The position numbers and the translations under genes were made by a program. Positions 1 to 5,302 of a stretch of 5,350 nucleotides of DNA are shown here, in pieces. Numbering within the stretch: position 1 is the first letter of the stretch; each line of letters begins with the position of its first letter. The stretch lies in the NCBI GenBank assembly GCA_016210425.1, contig JACQUE010000043.1, positions 1 through 5,350 of the forward strand, in the 5' to 3' direction. Source of the stretch: Chloroflexota bacterium. Lineage in GTDB: Bacteria > Chloroflexota > Dehalococcoidia > JACQUE01. Below the pieces are notes generated by a model. That model made no database searches. It had not been told where the DNA came from and was given only the letters and a program-made list of their open reading frames with translations.

Positions 1-2
1 GG

Positions 3-848
3 CTAGGGGATCATGATCTGGAGGAGTGTCTCGAGCTCCTCATCCGAGTAGAAATGGATTACCAGCTTGCCGCCCTTCCGGCCGCGAATCAAGGAGACCC
101 GCGTGCCCAGGGCAGTGCGCAGCCGGTCCTCCACGACCCGCGTCTCCGGATCGCTAATGCGCCTGGCCTCGACTATGCGCTGGATGCCAGCCTCCAGGCG
201 GCGCGCCGCCTGTTCCGTCTGGCGCACGTTAAGGCCGAACTGAACCACCCGCTGCCATAGGCGGCGACGAAGGCTTTCGTCGCGTACCGCCAGCAACGAC
301 CGCGCGTGTCCCTCCGTGATCTCAGCCTTGCCCAGGCTCTCCTGGATCTCCTGGCTCAAGCCCAGCAGGCGCACCGAGTTGGCCACAGCGGCCCGGCTCT
401 TGCCCACGCGCTGCGCAACCCCCTCCTGCGTCAGGGCGAACTCCGCAATGAGCTGGCGGTAGGCGCGGGCCTCCTCTAGGGGACTGAGGTCGGCGCGCTG
501 CAGGTTCTCCACAAGGGCGATCTCCAGCGTCTCTTGGGGGTTAGCCTCCTTGACAACGACGGGCACCCGCTCCAACTCGGCCAGCTTGGCGGCCTGCCAG
601 CGCCGCTCTCCGGCGATGAGCTGGTAGATGGAGCGGCCATCGGGCGCCGTTTCCAGGCGGGTAACCACCAGGGGCTGAAGGACGCCGTGTTCTCGTATGC
701 TGGCCGCGAGCTCCTCAAGGGCCACGCGGTCCATTGCGAAGCGAGGCTGATAGGGGTTGGGCACGATGACATCGACCTCCACCATCTCGATGGACGGCGA
801 AGTAGGCGGGATCAGGGCTGCCAGGCCCTTGCCGAGACCGCGCTTCAT
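3..848 (-). CDS. parB: Chromosome-partitioning protein ParB (Spo0J family), complete
   Basis: ParB is the CTP-dependent DNA clamp that loads at parS, spreads along DNA and is moved by ParA to segregate the chromosome origin. The 281-residue length is normal for a chromosomal ParB. The N-terminal KRGLGKGL segment (2-9) is the usual ParA-stimulating peptide. Next come the NPYQPR box (31-36), the CTP-binding GERRW motif (80-84) and ENLQR (114-118). A central helix-turn-helix at about 139-163 and EGHAR (179-183) form the parS-binding domain. The C-terminal 40 residues (KLVIHFYSDEELETLL) match the dimerisation domain. The ATG overlaps the parA stop by four bases (ATGA), and AAGGAGG at 856-862 lies seven bases upstream, so the start is secure. 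The stop is TAG at 3-5. Its likely target, a perfect parS, lies 3.5 kb upstream in the same operon. Function is inferred from family membership. Confidence 0.97.
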   Translation of the reverse strand: MKRGLGKGLAALIPPTSPSIEMVEVDVIVPNPYQPRFAMDRVALEELAASIREHGVLQPLVVTRLETAPDGRSIYQLIAGERRWQAAKLAELERVPVVVKEANPQETLEIALVENLQRADLSPLEEARAYRQLIAEFALTQEGVAQRVGKSRAAVANSVRLLGLSQEIQESLGKAEITEGHARSLLAVRDESLRRRLWQRVVQFGLNVRQTEQAARRLEAGIQRIVEARRISDPETRVVEDRLRTALGTRVSLIRGRKGGKLVIHFYSDEELETLLQIMIP

Positions 849-1642
849 CGCGTGCCCTCCTTTCCGGCGGGAGCGGCCCTGCCCGGGCCATGCATCCTCA
901 GTAGCTCCTCGGCCAGGGCAGCGTATGCGACGGCCCCCCGGGAGGACGGATCGTAGCGCAAGATAGACTGGCCGTAGCTCGGAGCCTCGCTGAGGCGGAT
1001 ATTGCGGGGGATCGTCGTCGAAAAGGTATTGCTGAAATGGGTCTGGACCTCCCGCATCACCTGCTGCGAGAGGTTGGTGCGGCCATCGTACATGGTAAGA
1101 AGCAGGCCCGTGACCCGGAGACGGCTATTGAGGTGCCGCCGCACCTGCTGAATCGTAGAAAGGAGCTGGCTGAGGCCTTCCAGGGCGAAGTATTCGCACT
1201 GCACGGGCACAATGATGCCCTCGGCAGCGGCCAGGGCGTTTATTGTGAGCAGCCCAAGAGAAGGCGGACAATCGATGAAGATGAAGTCGTAAGCGGCGGA
1301 AACTGGCTCGAGGGCCTTGCGTAGGCGGTGCTCGCGGGCCATCATGCCCACCAGCTCCACCTCGGCCCCAGCCAGGGAGCCACAGGCGGGCACTATCTCC
1401 AGGCCGGGCTCATCGGTGCGACGGATGGTCTCTTGGACAGGCGTGTCGTCGACGAGGACATCGTAGATAGTTGGTGGAGGCTGGTCGCGCAGGCCGAGCC
1501 CGGTGCTGGCGTTGGCCTGGGGGTCGACGTCGACGAGGAGAACGCGGAGGTCTCTGGCCGCCAGGCAGGCGCTGAGGTTGATGGCGGTGGTTGTCTTGCC
1601 CACGCCGCCCTTCTGATTGGCTAAGGCCAGTACCTTGCCCAT
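845..1642 (-). CDS. parA: Chromosome-partitioning ATPase ParA (Soj family)
   Basis: ParA/Soj is a cytoplasmic Walker-type ATPase that dimerises with ATP, binds DNA nonspecifically and is released by ParB, which drives origin segregation; in some species it also acts on DnaA. The protein has 265 residues and no N-terminal helix-turn-helix, as expected for a chromosomal rather than plasmid type Ia ParA. The deviant Walker A KGGVGKTT is at 11-18 with signature Lys11 and catalytic-loop Lys16. The A' motif DVDPQANAS is at 38-46 with Asp40. Walker B IFIDCPPSLG is at 121-130. The conserved IPRNIRLSEAPSYGQ (211-225) contributes to DNA binding. The ATG has AAGGTGA about eight bases upstream in the 35-nt gap after jag. 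Its last four bases overlap parB, implying coupled translation. All key motifs are intact. Confidence 0.97.
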   Translation of the reverse strand: MGKVLALANQKGGVGKTTTAINLSACLAARDLRVLLVDVDPQANASTGLGLRDQPPPTIYDVLVDDTPVQETIRRTDEPGLEIVPACGSLAGAEVELVGMMAREHRLRKALEPVSAAYDFIFIDCPPSLGLLTINALAAAEGIIVPVQCEYFALEGLSQLLSTIQQVRRHLNSRLRVTGLLLTMYDGRTNLSQQVMREVQTHFSNTFSTTIPRNIRLSEAPSYGQSILRYDPSSRGAVAYAALAEELLRMHGPGRAAPAGKEGTR

Positions 1643-1677
1643 GCGGGCTTCACCTTGCGGCCTTAAATGCCCGGCCG

Positions 1678-2361
1678 TTAACGACGCGGAGAGATGGCCA
1701 CCTTGCGGCTCTCACCCTCGCCGATGCTCTCGGTGACGACATCCGGGTCGTCCCGCAATACCAGGTGGACGATGCGCCGCTCTCCGGCCGGCATCGGCTC
1801 CAGGGTCACCGGCATGCCCGTGCTCTTGACACGCTCGGCCATGCGCAAAGCCAGGCTTTGCAGCGCCTTCTGCCGCCGGTAGCGATAGCCCTCCACGTCC
1901 AGATAGACCATAGTCTTGCTCCGCAGACGGCGGCTGATGATGAGGTTCACCAGATACTGCAACGAGGTAAGGGTCTCCCCACGCCGGCCGATGAGTATGC
2001 CCAGGTCATCCCCCTGAATGTCCAAGACAGCCGTGGCTAGCTCTTCATTAGGGGCATCGGAAGCGGGAGGGCGCTGCCGGATGTCCGCGTCGACCTCCAA
2101 AAGGTCTAGGATATACTGGAGGGTCCGGGATGCCAGATCCACCGGGTCCTGCTCCGACTCCTCATTGGCGGGCTGCTCCTCTGCGAGCTCGGCCAGCTTG
2201 CGGACGCGCACACGGGCCGCCTCCGAGCGGATGCCGAGTATGCCGCTGCGCCCCTCGCTTAAGACCTCCACCTCCACCTGGGAACGGTCGACGCCGAGCT
2301 GCTTAAGTGCGGCGGCGACTGCTTCTTCGACGGACCTTCCGCTTGCTTCCACCTCGTCCAT
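1678..2361 (-). CDS. jag: RNA-binding protein Jag/KhpB (Jag_N, KH and R3H domains)
   Basis: Jag/KhpB is a cytoplasmic RNA-binding protein, encoded beside yidC in many Gram-positive bacteria and linked there (with KhpA) to small-RNA binding, cell elongation and division. The 227-residue protein shows the full domain order. Jag_N covers about 1-55 (SVEEAVAAALKQLGV and SEGRSGILGI). An acidic linker covers about 58-75. A type II KH domain spans about 80-155, with its GxxG loop as GRRG at 125-128. The R3H domain spans about 158-223 and keeps Arg195-x3-His199. The frame is open up to an ATG at 2466, but I start at the ATG at 2361 because Jag_N begins immediately there and an AGGAAAG-type Shine-Dalgarno precedes it. 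This start lies inside the end of yidC, giving a 59-nt out-of-frame overlap. A role in this organism is inferred from the family. Confidence 0.94.
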   Translation of the reverse strand: MDEVEASGRSVEEAVAAALKQLGVDRSQVEVEVLSEGRSGILGIRSEAARVRVRKLAELAEEQPANEESEQDPVDLASRTLQYILDLLEVDADIRQRPPASDAPNEELATAVLDIQGDDLGILIGRRGETLTSLQYLVNLIISRRLRSKTMVYLDVEGYRYRRQKALQSLALRMAERVKSTGMPVTLEPMPAGERRIVHLVLRDDPDVVTESIGEGESRKVAISPRR

Positions 2362-3205
2362 CTTCTGCTCTCTTTCCTGCCCTACCGGTCGGAGCCGCTT
2401 CGCCGGCCTCGGCCTGAGCCGCGCGTCCCCCGGCTGGCGCCAATGCCCTCGCCTGAACCTTGCCACCCCACCTGGCGGGAATGTAGTCCGCGAGACCGCC
2501 CCAGCCGGTGATGAAATACTGCATGACGATGCCGACCACGTTGGATATGAGCCAGTATATAGCCAGGCCGCTGGCGAACTGAAGCGTGAAGAAACCGAAC
2601 ATGACCGGCATCATCCAGAGCATCATGCGGTTCATCGACGCCTGCCGCTCGTCCATTGCCTGTGTCATTATCATCTTCTGCTGCACCCACATGGATACGC
2701 CCACGAGGACGGCCAGTATCGAGTACTGATCGGGGCGGGCCAGGTCAAGCCAGAGGAAGCGGCTGCCCAACGGCACAGCCTCATGGATCATCGTCCAGGG
2801 GTAGAGCCGTCCCGAAAGACTGAAGAGGCTCTGCGGGTCGAAGGCCAGGGCTTGGATTATCGACTGGTAGAGGGCGATCCAGATGGGGAACTGGAGCACC
2901 ATGGGCAGGGCGCAGCCCAGCGGGTTGACGCCATGCTCGCGGTAGAGGCGCGTCGTCTCCTGCGCCAGCCGCTGGCGGTCGCTCTTGTAGCGCTTCTGGA
3001 CATCCTGCAGCTTAGGCTGGAGCTCCTGCATCGCCTTCGAAGCCCTTAGCTGCTTAAGGGTCAGCGGCAGCATCGCCAGACGCACCGCTACTGTGAAGAT
3101 GACTATGGCCAGCCCGAAGTTATGGAAGAGAGCCCCATAGAGGATGATGAGGCCGTTCAGCATGGGCTGAAGGATTATCGTGTTCCAGAGATCGACTATG
3201 CCCAA
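2303..3205 (-). CDS. yidC: Membrane protein insertase YidC/Oxa1, TTG start, basic C-terminal tail
   Basis: YidC inserts and folds membrane proteins in the cytoplasmic membrane, alone or with Sec. The 300-residue protein has the conserved Oxa1 core and lacks the large periplasmic domain of proteobacterial YidC. An amphipathic segment (about 10-27) precedes TM1 (about 29-50), which carries the groove arginine Arg42. A charged cytoplasmic hairpin follows (51-93). TM2 (NPLGCALPMVLQFPIWIALY) spans 94-113, TM3 about 161-180, and two hydrophobic stretches cover 194-232. No lipobox or cleavable signal is visible, unlike typical Gram-positive YidC. The last 26 residues contain 13 Arg/Lys, resembling tails that contact ribosomes. 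The TTG start at 3205 is chosen because GAGG lies eight bases upstream, the nearby ATG at 3219 is out of frame, and the next in-frame Met (15) would cut into the core. It begins 15 nt after the lipoprotein stop. Confidence 0.95.
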   Translation of the reverse strand: MGIVDLWNTIILQPMLNGLIILYGALFHNFGLAIVIFTVAVRLAMLPLTLKQLRASKAMQELQPKLQDVQKRYKSDRQRLAQETTRLYREHGVNPLGCALPMVLQFPIWIALYQSIIQALAFDPQSLFSLSGRLYPWTMIHEAVPLGSRFLWLDLARPDQYSILAVLVGVSMWVQQKMIMTQAMDERQASMNRMMLWMMPVMFGFFTLQFASGLAIYWLISNVVGIVMQYFITGWGGLADYIPARWGGKVQARALAPAGGRAAQAEAGEAAPTGRAGKRAEDGRGGSKRKVRRRSSRRRT

Positions 3206-3213
3206 GGATATCG

Positions 3214-3217
3214 CCTC
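3214..3217 (-). promoter_or_regulatory. Ribosome binding site supporting the yidC TTG start
   Basis: GAGG on the minus strand sits eight bases before TTG at 3205-3203, inside the 15-nt gap after the lipoprotein stop codon. The only ATG nearby (3219-3217) is out of frame with yidC, so this site decides for the TTG start. The motif is short, so the call is moderate. Confidence 0.5.
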
Positions 3218-3220
3218 ATT

Positions 3221-4363
3221 CTACTTGGTGGCTTGGTATATCCATCTGGTGGACCTGGATTTGGCATCGAGGGCGAAGACGCGGCCGCTGGTCGAGTTAA
3301 CGTAGATGATATCGCCGCCGGCGGCCAGGGGCGCCATCAGTGCCGCCTTCTCATTAGGCTCGGGCGCCGTCTCCCAACGCTTGGCGCCGGTTGCCGGGTC
3401 AAGCCCGTACAGCCTGCCGTCCTTAGAGGCCACGACAAGGGCGTCGCCAACCAGTACCGGCGTGGAGCGAACGGCACCGTCGGTGCCGAAGGACCACAGC
3501 AGCTTGCCGTCGGAGGTATCAAGGGCATAGATACGCTTGTCCAGGGAGCCGGCGTAGAGGGTCTTGCCCTGCAGGAGCGGCTTCGTCCAGAACCAGTTCT
3601 CCGCCTTGAAGGCCCAGCGTAGAGCGCCGGTGCCGGCATCCAGGGCATACATCTGGCGGTCTGAGGCGCCCATGAAAACGATATCGTCAGCGAAGATCGG
3701 CGTGGATGCCACCGACCCCTTGGCCTCGAACTCCCAGACCTTGGTTCCCGTCTTGACATCCACGGCATAGACCTTACGGTCGAGGGAGCCAAAGAAGACC
3801 TTGCCGGCGCCGATGGCTGAGCCGCCCCAGATCTTGTCACCGGCCTCGAAACTCCAGTTGAGGGAGCCATCGGAGGCCTTAAGCGAGTAGAAATAGTGGT
3901 CGGAGGAGCCAACATAGATGTTGCCATTGCCTAGGGTCACGTCGCCGACGATGGGCCCGACGGCCCGGTTCTCCCACTTGACTTCTCCCGTCCCGGCATC
4001 GAGAGCCAGGAGGGAGCCCTTACGGCCACTGACGTCAGCCAGGCCTATGTAGACAACGCCGTTATCGACGACGGGCGTCGAGTAGAGGCCCTTGACCTTC
4101 TTCTTCTGGTCCTTGGGGTACTCCCACTTCTGCGTACCGCCGTCGACGTTCAGGGCGATGACCTTGCCGCCCTTGGTGCCCATGTATATGGCATCGCCGG
4201 CCAGGGCCGGGCCGGACCAGCCGGAGGCCGTCTGTTCGCCACAGGCCGCCAACAAAAGGCCGCTGACAGCCAGCAGCACCAGCGGCAGGAAGGCCTTCCA
4301 TCTGGGCGGTATTATCGCTAATCCCTCCTGCGAGCTCCTCCCAGAGCCCTGTCTAAGCACCAT
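3221..4363 (-). CDS. Predicted lipoprotein with eight PQQ-like beta-propeller repeats
   Basis: This is a predicted secreted, membrane-anchored eight-bladed propeller, probably a protein-protein interaction scaffold on the outer face of the cytoplasmic membrane. Basic residues (Arg21, Lys23), a hydrophobic stretch (about 25-38) and the lipobox LAAC place the lipidated cysteine at Cys41. Residues 56-374 form eight repeats of the PQQ/BamB type (IYxGSxDxxxYALDxxTGxxxW), with the blade-closing Trp at 80, 130, 170, 210, 250, 290, 330 and 374. No dehydrogenase active-site signature is recognised, so the PQQ name refers to fold only. It lies between yidD and yidC, with gaps of 17 and 15 nt, which suggests a link to membrane insertion; that link is inference. 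The start is uncertain. ATG at 4363 abuts parS and has no Shine-Dalgarno, while a strong AGGAGG points at in-frame ATA codon 17, which would give a compact signal peptide with the cysteine at 25. Confidence 0.9.
   Translation of the reverse strand: MVLRQGSGRSSQEGLAIIPPRWKAFLPLVLLAVSGLLLAACGEQTASGWSGPALAGDAIYMGTKGGKVIALNVDGGTQKWEYPKDQKKKVKGLYSTPVVDNGVVYIGLADVSGRKGSLLALDAGTGEVKWENRAVGPIVGDVTLGNGNIYVGSSDHYFYSLKASDGSLNWSFEAGDKIWGGSAIGAGKVFFGSLDRKVYAVDVKTGTKVWEFEAKGSVASTPIFADDIVFMGASDRQMYALDAGTGALRWAFKAENWFWTKPLLQGKTLYAGSLDKRIYALDTSDGKLLWSFGTDGAVRSTPVLVGDALVVASKDGRLYGLDPATGAKRWETAPEPNEKAALMAPLAAGGDIIYVNSTSGRVFALDAKSRSTRWIYQATK
3242..4198 (-). repeat. Eight tandem propeller-blade repeats, mostly a 120-bp period
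   Basis: The coding sequence repeats with the blades: the conserved Trp codons are spaced 50, 40, 40, 40, 40, 40 and 44 residues apart, so the five central intervals are exactly 120 bp. Traces remain at DNA level. For example, CCAGGGAGCC at 3541 and CGAGGGAGCC at 3781 lie exactly two blades (240 bp) apart, with related sequence at 3661 and 3901. The first interval is longer because blade 2 carries an insertion around residues 108-116. Confidence 0.85.
4324..4329 (-). promoter_or_regulatory. Strong Shine-Dalgarno inside the lipoprotein reading frame
   Basis: AGGAGG on the minus strand is followed, after eight bases, by the in-frame codons ATA ATA (residues 17-18 of the longest frame). No ATG, GTG or TTG in frame follows at a usable distance. 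It may mark a non-canonical ATA start, be a fortuitous coding sequence, or act as a standby site for the upstream ATG at 4363. Confidence 0.4.
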
Positions 4364-4378
4364 GTTTCACGTGAAACA
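4363..4378. promoter_or_regulatory. parS: parS centromere site (perfect 16-bp palindrome)
   Basis: TGTTTCACGTGAAACA is a perfect inverted repeat and matches the widely conserved bacterial parS consensus recognised by chromosomal ParB. It fills almost all of the 17-nt gap between yidD and the lipoprotein gene and overlaps the first base of the lipoprotein ATG. ParB is encoded 3.5 kb downstream in the same operon, so the cognate protein is present. The site loads ParB-CTP clamps that spread onto flanking DNA. Confidence 0.95.
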
Positions 4379-4380
4379 AT

Positions 4381-4611
4381 CTAGCGCCCGCCGCCTCTTC
4401 CTTGCGGGACCGGGTCATAGCCGCCCGCGTGGAAGGGATTGCAGCGCGCTATCCTGGTTATCGTCAGCCAGCCACCCTTCACGACCCCGTACCTCTCAAT
4501 GGCCTCGTAACCGTAATACGAGCACGACGGCACATATCGACAGGCGGGGGGCATCATCGGCGACATGAACCTCTGATAGAATCGTATCGTTTTAAGGACC
4601 AGCGGTTTCAT
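4381..4611 (-). CDS. yidD: Membrane protein insertion efficiency factor YidD
   Basis: YidD is a small inner-face membrane-associated protein that helps YidC insert proteins. The 76 residues match the family length. The amphipathic N terminus ([16 protein letters not shown], 3-18) is typical of its membrane-binding helix. The family signature is intact: [15 protein letters not shown] at 24-38, YGVVKGGWL at 41-49, [17 protein letters not shown] at 53-69, with the conserved cysteines 24, 30 and 57. A short Gly/Arg-rich tail ends the protein. The ATG overlaps the rnpA stop by four bases (ATGA), and a purine-rich GAGGGGG lies about eight bases upstream. It is followed by parS and then the lipoprotein and yidC genes, the usual neighbourhood for this gene apart from the inserted lipoprotein. 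Confidence 0.97.
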   Translation of the reverse strand: MKPLVLKTIRFYQRFMSPMMPPACRYVPSCSYYGYEAIERYGVVKGGWLTITRIARCNPFHAGGYDPVPQGRGGGR

Positions 4612-4976
4612 CTGCGGTCCCCCTCTCCCTGTTCCCTGGAAGGCCCCCGTGCCAGGAGTTTCGCTCGTGTCAGAAGCTGCTCCAGCGCCGCCGCCAACTC
4701 CCGGAAGCTGGCCTCCTGTGCGGGCGTACGGGCGATCACCACTACGTCCCAGCCCATCTCCAGCGGCATCCGCCGCAGCGCCTCACGCAGCCGGCGACGC
4801 ACCCGATTGCGTGACACTGCTTTGCCCAGACGCTTGCTTACTACGAATCCGAGGCGGCTACGGTCGCTGCCGTTGGGCATCGCCCTCAACACAACTAGGG
4901 GATGCGCCCAAGCGCGTCCCCCTCGGTAGACAGCCGCGAAATCGCTTCTCTTGGTAAGCCTAGACTCTCTATCCAT
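4608..4976 (-). CDS. rnpA: Ribonuclease P protein component RnpA
   Basis: RnpA is the protein subunit of RNase P, which with the catalytic RNA removes 5' leaders from tRNA precursors. From ATG 4976 the protein has 122 residues, normal for the family. RLTKRSDF (6-13) is the conserved N-terminal segment, [14 protein letters not shown] (41-54) the central strand, and [14 protein letters not shown] (55-68) contains the RNR motif that binds RNA. The C-terminal tail is polar and basic. A GTG at 5000 would add eight residues (starting with GTG 18 nt after the rpmH stop) and has a weak GGGAAG upstream, so it is a real alternative. I prefer the ATG because the family normally begins just before the RLTKRSDF element, although no clear Shine-Dalgarno precedes it. 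The gene overlaps yidD by four bases. Confidence 0.93.
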   Translation of the reverse strand: MDRESRLTKRSDFAAVYRGGRAWAHPLVVLRAMPNGSDRSRLGFVVSKRLGKAVSRNRVRRRLREALRRMPLEMGWDVVVIARTPAQEASFRELAAALEQLLTRAKLLARGPSREQGEGDRR

Positions 4977-5018
4977 CCGGTGGCGGCACACACCCGCCAC
5001 CCGCTTCCCGGCTTCCCG

Positions 5019-5168
5019 TCAACGCGACGCGCCAACCGCCAGCCTGCGCCGCCCCCGAAAACGGCGCGCCCGCAGGACATCCCGTCCGCCACGAGTGCTC
5101 ATGCGGGCCAGGAAGCCGTGCCGCCGCAAGCGGGGGATGCGTTTCGGCTGATAAGTCCTCTTCGGCAC
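5019..5168 (-). CDS. rpmH: 50S ribosomal protein L34
   Basis: L34 is a small, very basic protein of the large ribosomal subunit. Translation from GTG at 5168 gives 49 residues: it begins (M)[18 protein letters not shown] and continues with the conserved [17 protein letters not shown] core, ending GASR before a TGA at 5019-5021. The N-terminal KRTYQPK and the MxTxxGRxVLxxRR pattern are diagnostic. It is slightly longer than the 44-46 residues common elsewhere because of an extra IP in the [10 protein letters not shown] stretch and a few C-terminal residues. The GTG start is supported by GAGGGG about six bases upstream; no ATG is available. It is the first gene of the operon, about 20 nt downstream of the predicted transcription start. 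Confidence 0.96.
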   Translation of the reverse strand: MPKRTYQPKRIPRLRRHGFLARMSTRGGRDVLRARRFRGRRRLAVGASR

Positions 5169-5196
5169 TGGAAACCCCTCTCTCTGTAACTAAGGC

Positions 5197-5226
5197 ATTA
5201 TATAGGACGTTTCTTGCACGTGTCAA
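5197..5226 (-). promoter_or_regulatory. Sigma-70-type promoter of the rpmH-parB operon
   Basis: On the minus strand, TTGACA (5226-5221) and TATAAT (5202-5197) are separated by 18 bases. Both hexamers are perfect consensus. The predicted start near 5190 leaves a 5' leader of about 22 nt before the rpmH GTG. The strength of the match fits a ribosomal protein operon. No other convincing promoter was seen further into the operon. Confidence 0.88.
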
Positions 5227-5253
5227 ACCAAGCGTATGGGAATTAAGGCGATG

Positions 5254-5282
5254 TTGACATAGCACGAACCCTATGCTAACAT
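5254..5282 (+). promoter_or_regulatory. Extended -10 promoter for the SAM-riboswitch transcript
   Basis: TTGACA (5254-5259) lies 17 bases before TAACAT (5277-5282), which is preceded by TG and one base (TGC), an extended -10 element. The predicted start is near 5289, roughly 14 nt before the riboswitch. The -35 hexamers of this promoter and the divergent rpmH promoter are 27 bp apart, so both polymerases would compete for little space. Confidence 0.72.
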
Positions 5283-5302
5283 TCGCTCAAATTGAATAGT
5301 GG

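Noticed and set aside
2362..2466. Longer jag start at ATG 2466
   Set aside because: The extra 35 residues are Arg/Pro-rich, lie within yidC in another frame, and precede a complete Jag_N domain that starts at the ATG at 2361 with its own purine-rich ribosome binding site.
2018..3049. 343-codon open frame on the plus strand opposite yidC and jag
   Set aside because: It is antisense to two well-supported genes, has low-complexity Ser/Arg-rich composition and no recognisable domain; GC-rich coding DNA often leaves such open antisense frames.
4062..4301. 79-codon minus-strand frame starting at an ATG downstream of AGGAGG
   Set aside because: The ATG is too far (about 20 nt) from the Shine-Dalgarno and the frame overlaps the propeller gene out of frame; its product is Gly/Arg-rich without any family signature.
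3221..4363. Naming the propeller gene bamB or a PQQ-dependent dehydrogenase
   Set aside because: The repeats share the fold, but no other BAM component or outer-membrane signal is in view, and no quinoprotein catalytic signature or leader is visible; a neutral name is safer.
5212..5227. Second CACGTG-centred, parS-like sequence at the rpmH promoter
   Set aside because: Only the CACGTG core and a few flanking bases match; the arms are not the TGTTT/AAACA palindrome, and the sequence is explained by the -35 box.
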